Shown: positions 23,075-35,194, counted from the stretch's first letter. The stretch: 64,000 nucleotides of DNA from Ailanthus altissimus (GCA_946807835.1 OX327686.1:11222001-11286000); one strand, 5' to 3'. Notes: a model not told the origin generated them from the letters alone. Translations and numbers: made by a program.

Positions 23075-23450
23075 GCCACTCATTAGCAGCACGCCAAAGA
23101 AAAGCTTTAATCCTTGGAGGCAAATGTAGACTTCAAAGTGTACGCTGTCATACGTCAACACTCGATTATTCGAAACAAGAATGTAGACTCCAAAGTATAC
23201 AAGGCTTGAATGACTGCCTTGATAAGAACCTCTCATCCCGCAAACTAAAATAAATTTACTCCACACCTTATCCTTCAGTAAAGTGAAAAGATTATTCCTA
23301 GTTCTCCTTGAAACACATGGTAGCCTAAATACTTCACACGAAAATCCACTCTTTGGAACCACAAATAATTTACCAATTTCGAAACCACAGTAAGTGCAAT
23401 TGAAGGATTAAAACAAACTGCCAGATGGTGCAAAAATGCACCATCTGGCT
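23075..23450 (-). pseudogene. LINE segment between RT and zf-RVT
   Basis: Minus-strand pieces read FRVKYLGYHV, NNLFTLLKDKVWSKFI and, in another frame, EVLIKAVIQAL, then PPRIKAFLWRAANEW directly before the copia element. These match the plant LINE run from KYLGLP to PPKIKxFLWRA, but the usual 200-odd residues between LIKAVIQA and PPRIK are mostly missing, so an internal deletion preceded or followed the copia insertion. The left part bears the palindrome at 23420-23449. Confidence 0.8.
23420..23449. repeat. Perfect 13-bp palindrome with AAAA loop
   Basis: GCCAGATGGTGCA at 23420-23432 and its exact complement at 23437-23449 enclose AAAA. It ends five bases before the 5' LTR of the gypsy element at 23455. 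Confidence 0.95.
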
Positions 23451-23454
23451 TGAG

Positions 23455-24240
23455 TGATAAGAGTATAATTATTATTAATTTTATTCCCATTTAACATAGG
23501 TTTATCCACTTTTATAAGATGTAATGGCTATTTATGTATTTTATTCTATATTTTATAAAGAGTAGACTTAAAAAGATGCAAACAGAAGAAATTGGAGCAA
23601 AATTACAAGACTTGGGAACTACATGAAAAACAGGAACCAAATGCAAAGAATTCAAAGTTGTTGATCTAACACCTTATAATGTCTGTTGCCTCAACGACAA
23701 TTCCCGAGACAAAAATGCTGCAGCGGAAGCAAGTATCGCTCCAGTGACGCGACTACTCTAAAAAGAACTAATTTAATCGCAAAAGCATAGCAGCAATAAA
23801 GGTGGAGCGTTGTAGCGATAGAGCAAACCACTATAGAGCGCTACAACGGTAGAGAATTTCCATTTCAGTGGACGCCTTTTTCAGAAATAAGAAAAATTAC
23901 AACTCCAAGACTCCAATCAATCTCTATATAAAGGTCATTTATTTCGATCCTAAGGGAACACACAACACAAGTCTTTGAGAGCAAATTTAGAGACAAAAAC
24001 AAAGATGATTCAAGGAAGCAAGAGATTTACGGTGAATCTTTGGCAGATTAATCAACTGAATTCAATGTCTATATCAGTTTGCTTTAGTTGTATCATGTTT
24101 ATTTTATTTTCTAGCCATAATTCTCTTGTAATCATTAACTAATTTCTTTTCTAAGATTACTACTCGAACTTAATATATATGTTTAATTGTTGAATCTTTT
24201 TAAAATTTAATTGAACTCAATTATTTATTAAAATTTTATT
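23455..24240 (+). repeat. Truncated 5' LTR of the gypsy element
   Basis: It aligns with 26170-26940, including ATTCCCATTTAACATA, AAAAAGATGCAAACA, TATATAAAGG at 23925-23934 and GGTTGTATCAT. Similarity stops near 24240, so roughly 650 bases of the LTR end and the primer site are missing. Confidence 0.85.
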
Positions 24241-26169
24241 GTTGAAGCTCGTCTATTTTTCCCTTTTTTGATTACAACATTAAGTGCTGATATCAGGGCC
24301 ACGTGGAAGTCCACTAATAAGAGATGTACACTAGCCTAAGCCATCAACACATCAATTGTGTGTAAAATGATAGCAATCTATCAACCACCAACTGAAGCAC
24401 CACACCTTGCACCACTTACCACCAAAACACTACTAGTTCATGTATATCTCTCCCAAACCGAGACAAGACTTGAGGAGTAAGAGCAAGCCGCCTACGAGTT
24501 TCGCACATACATGATCCAGTGGACAGGTAACTGTTGCTTTTTTTCAACATCGATCTGTCTACATTACCTTAGCTGTCATTCTTCCTCAGCCACCATAGTT
24601 ACCAACAGAGGACAATAAGGATCGCAATAATCTTACTTTGACCTGTGCAAACTTGACAATTTAGCTACACTATAATTGAGGGAAGTGTTTCAATTTTCTT
24701 TACTTTTTCATCATAGGGACCATATCTCATTTAAATTTGAGGGTGGGAAACACTTCCCTATTATCTATTATTTTTTGCTTTTATTTTTTTATTTTATTGC
24801 TTTTAGGCTTCATGTTTATTTCATGTTTTGAGTCTATAAAAAAAAAGTAAAAGAGTAGTAATAAAACCATGATCGTTTATTTGCAAAAATCTTGTGTTCA
24901 CTTTATTGATTACTTTTTCTTTCGTTTTTGTTAGGTTGAGATTACAATAATTAGTCTATGATAAGAAATAGAATATTGGCTAAATTTAGGAACAAGTGTG
25001 ACCTTATTTTTTTATCACCTTTCTACGAGCATATTAAATAAGCATGTATAGTTAAATCTTTGCTTCGATATACCTATGCTTAAGAAGTACACACAAGTCT
25101 CGAAAACCAACACTATAGAACTTGTTTTTAACTACTACTTGAGGCGAAATCCTAGAAAACATATAAATAGAGAAATAAAATTAGGTCATCTTTGAACTGA
25201 TTGAGCCTTTCTAGCATACCCTTAGATATATATTTTTCCCTAATTATCCCTTTCTGAACCTAAATACCTATTTTTTTTTCGTTTAAACACATTACAAGTC
25301 TAAAGACTTTAAGCTTATTTATCCAAAATCTACTTATAACTCTATAAAACTTCAATTTTTTTAGAAATACTCTTGAAAGAAAAAGGTTATGGTTGTATAA
25401 AGAAAAGGATACAAGAGTGGGAAATCAATTAAGTCTAGATAATACCTATCAAACTAAGTTTAGGGGTATATCATATTCTAAAAAAAAATGTCTCTACATT
25501 CTTTATACCCCTAATCTTAGGAAGAAGAAAAAATTCTTTAAAAAGAAAAAGAGCTGTTGAAAGAAAAGATGGAAACATCTAAAGTTTGGAGGAGGAAATA
25601 TACTCAAAGAGAAGAAAGATTAAAAGGATTCTAGGTAAGACATAAGTGTTAATGTAATTATTTAAACCAAATTATTTATCCTTTCATCCCACCTTGACCC
25701 TCGCCTTATGTTACAAAATAATTAAATTCCTAATAGATTTTTAGACATGTGTTTATCTACATTAGTAGAGAGTAGTATGAAAAACATGCCTATAGTAGTG
25801 TCATTATAAATTTTATGCTGAGACATCATCTTTTCTATACAATTTTAAGTATTGTGTAAATTTAAGTACAATTTGACTATTACTCGCTGCTTGCACACAC
25901 ACACATGGTGATCATTTATAAGGGAGAATAAAGGACTGAATGATGTTATTAAAAATTGTCAAGAGAAATCTATCTAAATTCTGAAGAAAAAAATTGTGTT
26001 ATTCAACAGCCTTTGAGATAATTATTGTGATCATCTAATCAACCTAACATACTGTGTTTTTATTTTTAAGTCTTTATTTTATATGAGTCAAGGATAATCT
26101 TTTGTTTTCTCTCTTTGATTTTTTTTTTCATTGCTTGAGGACGAGAAATTCTCTAAGTTTGAGAAAATT
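24241..26169 (+). other. Non-coding interior and 3' region of the gypsy element
   Basis: 24241-24680 is unrecognised. From 24690 the text matches the pol-to-LTR spacer of related elements: the block near 24950-25700 aligns with the reverse complement of 31370-32000, sharing TGATAAGAAATA, AATATTGGCT and GAAATCCTAGAAAACA. The end, from GCTTGAGGACGAG to TTTGAGAAAATT, is the pre-LTR signature with the decayed polypurine tract. Confidence 0.75.
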
Positions 26170-27595
26170 TGATAAAATAATAATTCCCATTTAACATAAG
26201 GTTTATCCCATTTTATGAGATGAAAAGGGTATTTATGTGCTTTATTGTATATTTTATAGGTAGTAGACTTAAAAAGATGCAAACATAAAAAATTGGAGCA
26301 AAACTTCAAATTTGAGAACTATAGCAAAAACATGGACCAAAATGCAAAGAATTCATAATTGCTAATCTATCGCCCCAACGGTGAAGTGTCTGTCGCCTTA
26401 ATGATAACTCTTAAGACGAAAATGTTACAGCAGAAGCATGTACCACTCCAGTAATATGAGTACTCTATATAGACTTAATTTTATTGTAAAACGTCGCGGT
26501 GATAAAGGTGAAGTGCTGCAGCGATAGAGTAAATGACTATAGGCGCTGCAACGGTAGATAATATCTGCCCCACCAGTACAAATTTTCTTGAAATAAGGAG
26601 AAATACAACCCTAAGACTCTAATCAATCTCTATATAAAGGTCACTCGATTTAGCCCTAAAGGAACACACAACACAAGCCTTTGAGAGCAATTTGAGCAAA
26701 GAGAGAAGCGAAGGCAATTCAAAGAAGTAAGAGATTAATGGCAAATCTTTGACGGATCAACCAATTATAATTCGACATCTATATTGGTTTACTTTGGTTG
26801 TATCATTTTTATTTTATTTTTCAGCTATAATTCTCTTATAATCATGAACTAATTTCTTTTATAGGATTATTACTTGAACTCAATATTTGTATTTAATTGT
26901 TGAATCTTTTTTAATATTTAAATGAACTCAATTCTTTATTATTCAAATTATTTATTCTTAATGCTTTATTATATCTGGCTAATATTGTGATTGAATCGGT
27001 AATACGTTGGTAAACTCAAGAGATGCATCATTATATTTAGACCTGATAATTGATGCATAATTATCGAGAAATTTACAAGTTCTAGCTTTGGACAGAGATA
27101 TACCTAATTGGCATATATGGTCCATAAGATTTGTTCTTAATGAATCTTGATTTATTACAATTACTATAGAGATATAGGTATTTGGTGAATTGAGATATAC
27201 TTACTTAACATTGAGAGAGGCTTCTAACTACAGTAGTGTCTTGACCAACAATAATAATTGAGGGGTTTAAATATTAAATTATTAACCTTTAGAAAATATA
27301 TTGAAAGATAGTAATTAATCTTAGGCTTTTTCTATATTGCTATCTTCTTGATTTACTTGAATTGTGTTATTTAATTTTTTGTACTTTTATTTATTCTTTT
27401 CAATTAATTGCAATTTAAAGATTTGACAATCTGGATAATTAATTGAAAGATACAATTTTAGTATTTGATTAAAAATAATATTTATCATTATTGGTTTGAC
27501 ATTCAACTTATATTCCTTTTATTAATTATTATGATAACATATATTTGTGCTTAATTTTGTATTTAGAGAATACAACCAACACCGCAATTGGATCA
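26170..27595 (+). repeat. 3' LTR of the gypsy element
   Basis: It starts TGATAAAATAATAATTCCC and contains TATATAAAGG at 26631-26640. It is related to the minus-strand LTR at 54727-59852, for example in ACCTAATTGGCATRTATG and TAATGAATCTTRATTTATTACAA. The right end, GGATCA at 27590-27595, is placed by alignment with the end of that LTR and is approximate. Confidence 0.75.
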
Positions 27596-27649
27596 AGTAT
27601 CTATAAGTTAGCGATCAGAATATATATGGATAGAATTTATAGCAGGATC

Positions 27650-28560
27650 TCACAAAATAAATAATTTCTACCGAGCCTTTATCTTTTTCTTAGGTTCATT
27701 AAGATTCTTATTGGTTGGAATTTCTAGATATCTTGATTGTAATTTGATATCTTAATTAAACCTTTTCATACACTAAAAAGACCTATTTAATCATCTAACG
27801 ATTCTTCTTATTTGCCTTAAAAATATCATACTGTCATTGACAACAAATAAAGTAGATATAGTATACCCTTACCTGACACATCAAACAAAATAAAAGTGAC
27901 CATCAAGCTCTACCTTCCAATAAACTAAAGATAACACCTTAGCATAAATTATGAACTGATACGGTGATAATGGATCCCTTTAAACTAGCCCCTTATTTAG
28001 TTTGATAAATCCTTATGGTTCTCTATTTAACAATATGAAGTAAGAGATTAAGGAAACATAATACAAACTCTCTTAAGGCTACCAAGAAACTCCACTCAAT
28101 CTTATCATACACTATTGACATACCAAACTTTAAGGCCAAATACCCATTCCTTGACCGTCATTAATGTTTTATATAATGAATACATTTAAATCCAATAGTT
28201 GCATTATTCATAGTCAACCATTCTAGGATAAACACACTTTGAGATTCTAACATAATTTCTTTAAGAACCCTTAGTGATCTATTAACCATAGCTTTAGACA
28301 TTATCTTATAGACCACATTAAATAGACCTATTAAGGTACCTAGTCATTTCATTTTGGGATCAAAGCAATTAATGTCTCATTTAGCAACCTTAGGTCTCCC
28401 CCCCCTATAATCTATTAAGGTACCTAGTCATTTCATTTTGGGATCAAAGCAATTAATGTCTCATTTAGCAACCTTAGGTCTCCCCCTCCACCCCCCTCAA
28501 TTTTTATCATTCAGAAAAGCCAAAAAAGTAACTACACCTCATCTCGCACAATATCCCAAT
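27650..28560 (-). pseudogene. LINE reverse transcriptase, broken
   Basis: Minus-strand fragments in shifting frames read LNETLIALIPK, NVVYKIMSKAMVNR, ESQSVFI, NATIGFKCIHYIK, LALKFGMSIVYDKIEWSFL, NREPYGFIKLNKGLV, RDPLSPYQFIIYAKVLSL and VNDSMIFL. These follow the order of plant LINE RT. The first catalytic Asp of the LDMSKAYD block is Gly-Met-Ser, and the FADD-box equivalent reads VND, so the enzyme is dead. A perfect tandem duplication lies at 28329-28485. Confidence 0.88.
28329..28485. repeat. 84-bp tandem duplication inside LINE RT
   Basis: TATTAAGGTACCTAGTC begins at 28329 and again at 28413. About 73 bases are identical in both copies, followed by C-rich runs of different length. No substitutions are seen, in contrast to the heavily mutated host LINE. 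Confidence 0.93.
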
Positions 28561-29460
28561 ATTTAAAAAAAAAAACACTGACAAACCATCTTTACCAAGA
28601 GCTTTAGTAAGATGTATCTAATTCAATGCATATTGAATATCTTTCCTTGTAAATAGGGCATCAAGATATCTTTTATTAGCATCTAATAGCTGAAATCAAC
28701 ATTATCCACAACTTGCATAATCTGTTGATCTATCAAATAAGAAGAGGAAAAAAATATTATGAAAATGCTTCTAAAAAACCTCCATTATACTCTGCTTATC
28801 CTTTTGCCATTGATTTTGGTCATCCAAGATTCCCTTAATTATATTCTTTCTCCTTTACTTGGATGCTTGTAAATGATTTCAGCCATATAACCTGAGACCT
28901 CTACATCTAATACTTTTCATACTTACAAAATAAGATATACAATTTCTTTTTTACAGTTCTTATTTTTACCTAGTTTACTGTTGCCAACACCTAATTAAGT
29001 GCTTTCAATTTCTTACACATCTTTTGAATGTCATTAGATGATTTTCTATACTTACACCTATTCCATTTCCCCAAAAAGACTCTTATCTGCTTAATATTAT
29101 CTTGGAAATATTGCATAATAAGATCCGAACGGCACCAAATACTCTAAATCACCTCTTGGCACTCATGCTCATCTACCCCAAGCCTCTTCAAAATGAAATC
29201 TCTACATATAGTGACTAAACTTGACATTACTACCCATAACCCATGAACCACCATAAGCACTAACCAAAATAGGTCTATGATCCAACCTCTAGTAATCCAG
29301 ATGTTTATTCTAGCCCCCAAAAATAACTCGCTCCAATCTACATCACATATCACTCTATCAAGCTTTTTCTAAATCAAGTCATCTCTAAACTTCCCATTAC
29401 ACCATGTAAAAGGATAGCCAATGGCATAAATATCCTGCAAACCACAATTATCCAAGGTCT
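28561..29460 (-). pseudogene. LINE endonuclease end and EN-RT linker
   Basis: The minus strand has GLDHRPILVSAYGG, the S/GDHxPI end of an L1-type endonuclease, then FHFEEAW and later WLKSF and related linker words before the RT. Many stops are present. The endonuclease catalytic N-terminus is not visible and may be lost at the junction near 29460 with gypsy DNA. Confidence 0.7.
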
Positions 29461-29467
29461 CCTAATA

Positions 29468-32440
29468 TGTGTAATAATAGTTAAGCACAAGTGCATGCTA
29501 TCATATCAAATAATATATGATTTAAGTCCAAGTTATCGTTCCTACAGAGACTATTAATCTATTTCTTACAATTAATTATTAAAATTAGCTCTACTTTACT
29601 TTTATCTAGAAAATTTAAAGATGAATTAAATCTATTTAAGCTAAGGCAATCAAATTAAACCTTATATTAATACAACGTAAGCAAAGGGTTGAATGCACTA
29701 ATTAAGAACAATCTAGGCTTTCGACTCGTCCCCTAATATTTTATTGGTTTCATTAATTTCTTAGTTAATCCCTTAATACAATTTGATTAGCTAAACTCTA
29801 ATCTCTTCACAAGCCTATGTCAATGGTCAAGTGACTATATTACGCATTATAACAATTACCTATATGTCTATGGTTATTATAATAGAATGTAATTAGGGTG
29901 ACAGAATTCTCTATGAGATCGGGGCTCCATATGGACCCACCCTAAATGAGGTGAATTTCAGTTTGTATTTTATTATTTTTTGTAGATGGAATGGGTATGG
30001 GAAAACTGATCCATTCCTAAATTAAATTCGGATATGGGATGGGGATGGTTTAGTTTCTCCAAACCCAACCCAAAAATTCGATTTAATAACACAATTAAAA
30101 AAATCCTAATAATAACCTTTGTTTTCTTTAAAAAATTAAAAACTATTCTTTGTTATCGAAAAGAAAAAAAGTTCTCATTCTTTAATGTTGATAAAATATA
30201 AACATTCCAAAACTTTTCTTTTTCTTTTTTATTAAACTTATTTATTTAGTATTATATAGAAAATTAAAATAAAGAAAGAAAAAACTTATCTGGCCACATT
30301 TGGTCTCTTACTAACTGTTTTACTAATTTATTTATTTATTAAACACTGACTTATTATCACATAAGGCTCTAAATCAAAACATGAAAAGTTTGCTTTGCAG
30401 AAATTTGTTAGTATTTCATTTTTATGAAGTTTCTTAATTATCAAAATTTAAAGTTTGCGGAAAGAACTTTAAATTTTAAAATAATTCATTTAGATAATTT
30501 TTTTTTTGGTATATTATAATTATATGGGTGAAAGATTATTTTACAAAATTAAATTGATACAAGTTAAAAAAAAATTTAAAACATTAATTAAAAATAATTT
30601 GGGTATAGGGTACCCATGGGGATCCCCATCCCCATTTGAGGATTCCTCACCCCGAAACCGTATTACATAAATCGGGTATGGGGTGGGTATAGGTAGTTTC
30701 ATCCCATACGGGTATGAGGATGGAGAATGTGATCCCTTACCCCAACCTGTCCCATTGCTAGCCCTAAATGTAATTCATTAAGACCAGGTCTATATCATAC
30801 CTTACATGCCATCTAAGTATATCTCTATCCTACATGGAACTCATAATTATTACCTTTGATCATGCATTAAACTATCCTAGGCTAAACACATAAATTCTTC
30901 CATCAAGTTCATCATGGTTCCTCAATCATTCAAAATATTGATCAGGTATCATTAAATCATTAAACACAAGATATAATGAATCAATTATAATGTCTTAAGT
31001 TCATAAGCTAATAATTAATAAAATTTAACTATATAGTGGGTTCAAAAGTCTAACCCTAGATCAAACACATTTAGCTCATCACTAAACCAAGAGTATCAAA
31101 GAAATCAAACAAAGACATTATAATCAAGAACATATCAATAAGAACAAAAAAGAAAAACTAATCAAGAAGACACCTTGAGTTGCTTCTCTCTCTTCTTTGA
31201 CTTAAAGCTTGAATCTTGATCTTGAATCTTAAATTCTTAGCTTTGATCTCTTGATTTATGTTGTGATTATTTCCCTAAGTTTTGCCTCTTAAAAATTGAT
31301 TAACCTCTTAATTTCCTTCTCCTAGATTTATCTCATCCCCCAAACTTGTTGTGTTTTCATCTTTCTTTTAATCATCCTTTTGCAAATAATTTCTTCTTTT
31401 TCTTAAGTTGAGGTATAAAGAATTTAAAAGCTCTCTCTTTTTTTTAGATAAACCCTTAAACTTAGATTAATAAGTACCTTCAAGACTTATTGCTTTCCAC
31501 TTCAGTACCCTTTTCTTATATAACCATAACCCTTTTTCCTTTTAAGAATATTGCTAAGTCAACTTAAGGTTTACGGTGTTATAGGTAATTTTAGGATAAA
31601 TAAATATAAAGTATTAAAGCTTGTAATATGGCTAAATAGAAAAACTAATGGATATTTAAGCTCAAATGGGATAACTATGGATAAATATACATCTAAAGTG
31701 GGTTAAAAATGCTCAATCGGTTCAAATATGGCTTAATGTCATTTTTCTATTCTTGTGTTTTCTAGGATTTCACCTCAAATAGTAATTAAGTAAGTTCTAG
31801 AGTATTGATCTTTGAAACTGTGGTGGACTACTTAAGCATAAAGTATCTCTAAGCAAAAAAAAAATCAACTAATACAAGCTTATCTCAATATGCTCAAGAA
31901 TAACTAATCAAAAATAAAGTTGAACTCAATCCAAGATCCATGATATAAGATTCTAAGGACTTGTAAAAATAAATTCAGCCAATATTATATTTCTTATCAT
32001 ATATTAATGATCATCTTTTCAACCAAAACTAACAACTAAAAAAAAATTATCCCACAAGACAACCAATCAAATCAAGCAGCAAAAAAAACATAGCAACCAA
32101 TCAAATCATACAACAAGATAAACATAGGTTATATGCTTTTCACTATCAAAATTAAATTAGACATTATCCACAATGTCAAAAAAATAAAGAATTAAGTATA
32201 AGATACCTCATTGGTAAATGAAGTGTAAGCAATGCATCGTTGTTGTCTCTCTTGGATGTAACAACAGTTTCTTTGCCTACTAACGCTTGTAAATACTTGT
32301 GCTACTTTTTGAATGTTTAACTTGTTGTTTTATTCTTATAAGAAAAGAAACTAAAGTAAATATTAAATAAAAATTACTTGGGTTGCCTCTTAAGAAACGT
32401 TTGATTTAACGTCTTGGCTTGACAAGGCTTTTTCCATTCT
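29468..32440 (-). mobile_element. Ty3-gypsy 3' region and LTR, minus strand
   Basis: On the minus strand, 32440-32370 contains the post-pol motif of Tat/Athila-type elements (GACGTTAAATCAAACG followed by AAGAGGCAACCCAA). Next, 32000-31370 aligns with the 3' spacer of the element at 24950-25700. The LTR follows; its plus-strand left end starts near 29468 with TGTGTAATAATAG and the usual GCACAAGTGCATGC and ATCGTTCCTACAGAGA words of an LTR 3' end. A hAT-like element is inserted at 29894. The LTR start cannot be placed exactly. Confidence 0.72.
29894..30766. mobile_element. hAT-like non-autonomous element with 8-bp target-site duplication
   Basis: The 873-base unit is flanked by identical AATGTAAT at 29886-29893 and 30767-30774. 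Its ends read TAGGGTGACA and, inverted, TAGGGCTAGC, so the first five terminal bases pair. Subterminal regions are rich in GGGTATGGG and GGGGATGGGG words on both sides, as in many plant hAT-type small elements. There is no transposase. Removing it rejoins the surrounding gypsy LTR. Confidence 0.85.
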
Positions 32441-32679
32441 TATGGTAGAACAAAGGTGATGGTGGAAGCATCCTTATATGTTATCTTGCTGGCTCTTCTT
32501 TCTTTTAACTTTCATATCTTTGTAATTAAACCGTAGGCAGTAATGTTTTCCTTATTCTCCTCACTCTTCTCCGGAATGAATTTAATCGTAGACCGGGGAA
32601 GTGATTCCCTTGTGCCCTTCTCTTTGATCCTTTCATCAAGGTGTTGTCAATTATGTGCTAGAAGAGCAAAGACATATAT
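32441..32679 (-). other. Unassigned segment between gypsy and copia remains
   Basis: It is probably gypsy internal DNA left of the copia remnant, since the same gypsy orientation resumes beyond it at 35513. No protein motif is legible. Confidence 0.4.
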
Positions 32680-33546
32680 ATACCGTTAAGTCTCTATCAG
32701 CTCGACCTTAAACTTATCTTTAGATTTGTATTTCAATCAACAATATCCTCAAACTTTTTTGTGACAATGTTTTACCTTATGGAAACATTTTTTGGTTAAA
32801 TACTTTTGACCAAAAGACTTTCTAAAATACAATCTTAAAGCATCAACATATATGGCTCAACCATATGAGCTAACAAATCTCATACTACACACACCAAACT
32901 CCATGAGCATCCAATCATACCCAATGACACCCAGAAGTCAAACTATAAAAGGTTTTTTACATATGTGAAATTAAGTATGGTGGATCACTCACAAGTCCAC
33001 TATAGCGCTCAGGTCAAATGACCACAAATACTAATCAACTCAAGAAAATCATCCAATAATGGGTTTACAGAATGTCTATTAGCTGTTTTCATGAGTCCAT
33101 TAAATGTCAAGTCTTCACTTTACACCAGTACACCTATACGAGCTTCCACTAAGCTCATGGTTTATTAAGATTAACCGTCTGATCATTCCAAATATAAATA
33201 TATACCAATCTTTTCAATTTTAACAATTAACCCATATTGTTAAACCTATGACAAGGAACCAATTTGAAAAATATACTACATAATAATATTTCTTAACACT
33301 ATTTGTAACTACTTGCAACTATGTCACTACAATAAATATTCTCGGATCTTTATCTTAATTCATACTAGGTTCTAACTATTTTAAATACTAACTCTTTTAA
33401 ATACTAACTCTTAGTATTGATGTAAACTATATGAAAAAAAATAAAATTAATACCATATAATAAAATAATAATTTATAGAAATGCATATATAAATATAAAT
33501 AAGATTTATACAATATTAGAATGATGCTTGAATACCAACTCCAATA
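32680..33546 (-). repeat. 3' LTR of the copia remnant, partial
   Basis: The minus-strand start TATTGGAGTTGGT lies at 33546, next to a copia-like purine tract AAGCAAGTGTGAG. It aligns with the middle of the 2.1-kb LTRs at 42288-44387 and 49618-51923, for example in CTCACAAGTCCAC and CCAAACTCCATGAGCATC. The distal half is missing at 32680. Confidence 0.82.
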
Positions 33547-33549
33547 ACT

Positions 33550-35190
33550 CACACTTGCTTTAATGCCATTCAGAATAATATCTAATAACTATTGACTACA
33601 AATATTTTAAGAACACTTTAAGAGTTAAGGCCTTAGTAAGTTGGTCCGCTATATTTTCACTAAAATCTACTTTAGATATTATTACATCCCCTCTAGCTAA
33701 GATCTCTCTAATTATATGGTACTTTCGTTTCACAGCTTAGACTTTTGGTGAGCTCTGGGTTCCTTGGCTTGGGCAACTACTCCATTGTTATCACAGTATA
33801 ATGGGATAGAATCTATTATACTTAGGATAACTCCCAACTCTGTGATAAACTTGCGTATCTACACTACTTCTTTTGTAGCTTCTAAAGCTGCAATATATTT
33901 TTCTTCTGTGGTTGAATCAACTGTAGATTCCTGTTTTGCACTTTTCTAATTAACATTGGCACCGTTGAGAAGAAATACAAAACCAAATGTAGACTTTTTA
34001 TCATTCAGATTAGATTAGAAGCCTAAATCAGTGTATCCTCTCACATGTAAATCACTCTCTCCATAAATCAGGAACATATCATTTGTACCTTTAATGTATT
34101 TCATAATATGTTTCACGGCATCCAATGGTCATTTCCTGGATCAGACTTATACATAACATGGCATACATTATGCTTTCCCCAATTGATGCATAAAGTATGC
34201 TAGATATTCTAACTCTTTCATCTTCTTTTTAAGGATACATCTTCTTAGAATGATGAATGCCACGTCTGAAAGGTACATTAACTGTCTTACAATTACTAAA
34301 GTTATACCTTTCTAAAATATTGTTATGTACGAGGATTGAGATAGTCTGATCAGCCTCCTAGCTTTATCTTTATAAAGCTTTATACCTAGTATATAGGAAG
34401 TCTCTCCTAAATCCTTCATAGAGAAGTTCTTACTCAAATAACTTTTGACTGATTGTAACATACCAATATCATTTCCAATAGTGAGTATGTCATCCACATA
34501 GAGGACCAAAAGGACAATCATACTCCTACTGACCTTTTTATACACACACACTTTCTCTTTATTTTTGATAAAACCAGATCCTCTGATTACTTCATCAAAA
34601 TGAAGATTCTAACTTCAGGAGGCCTACTTAAGCCCATAAATAAACCTTTTTAATTTGCAATCTATATTAGAATTCTCGTTGGATGTAAAACCTTCAAGTT
34701 GTTCCATGTATATCTCTTCCTCAAGATATCTATTTAGAAAAGCTGTCTTTATATCTATATGCCAAATTTTATAACCATAATATACAGCAATAGCCAATAA
34801 TATCCTGATTTATTTTAGCATGGCTACTGGTGAAAAAGTCTCCTCAAAATCTATTCCAAATTTTTTAGTATAACCTTTTGCTACTAGTCGAGCTTTGAAG
34901 GTCTCTACCTTTCTATTAGGCTCACTCTTCCGCTTGTAAATTCATTTACAACCAATAGGAATAATTCTTTCGGGAAGCTAAACCAAGTCCCAGACTTGAT
35001 TGTTATACATAAAAACAATCTTGGATTTCATAAAATCTAGCCATTTACTTGAATCAATGTCTAACATCGCCTCTCTGTAAGTCAAATGATCCTTTTCTTC
35101 AACTAAGAAAATATCAAAGACACCTTCAAACAATATTTCATATCTTATAGGTGGCCTCGAGATCCTTTCTGACTTACAAGGATGGTGTGT
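33550..35190 (-). pseudogene. Copia reverse transcriptase and RNase H, broken
   Basis: The minus strand gives the copia RT entry ([15 protein letters not shown] text at 34860-34900), then the open stretch 34312-34551 with intact VLYVDDILTIGND and MKDLGETSYILGIKL, and then RNase H: STTEEKYIAALEATKEVV, VAQAKEPRAHQKSKA, KRKYHIIREI and ADQLTKAL. Many stops and shifts separate the pieces. Catalytic YVDD is retained in RT although the gene is dead. Confidence 0.88.
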
Positions 35191-35194
35191 CTTT

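Larger units (their letters stand above)
23455..27595 (+). mobile_element. Ty3-gypsy (Tat/Athila-like) element, plus strand, internally deleted
   Basis: Direct repeats beginning TGATAA at 23455 and 26170 flank 1.9 kb of non-coding internal DNA. Before the second copy stands the typical TTGCTTGAGGACGAG signature that precedes the 3' LTR in this group, and a decayed polypurine tract. No gag, protease or pol remains, so nearly the whole coding region has been lost. It separates the LINE RT from the LINE post-RT segment. Flanking five-base words do not match clearly. Confidence 0.85.
17230..29460 (-). mobile_element. Ancient L1-like LINE, minus strand, split by two LTR elements
   Basis: Reading the minus strand from 29460 to 17230 gives, in order, the end of an endonuclease domain (DHRPI), a reverse transcriptase, the post-RT segment (YLGLP...LIKAVIQA), the zf-RVT zinc-binding domain and a C-terminal RNase H-like domain. 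This is the domain order of plant L1-type LINEs carrying RNase H. The coding trail is interrupted at 23455-27595 by a gypsy element and at 18105-23074 by a copia element, and resumes on the far side each time. All domains have stops or frameshifts. Confidence 0.85.
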
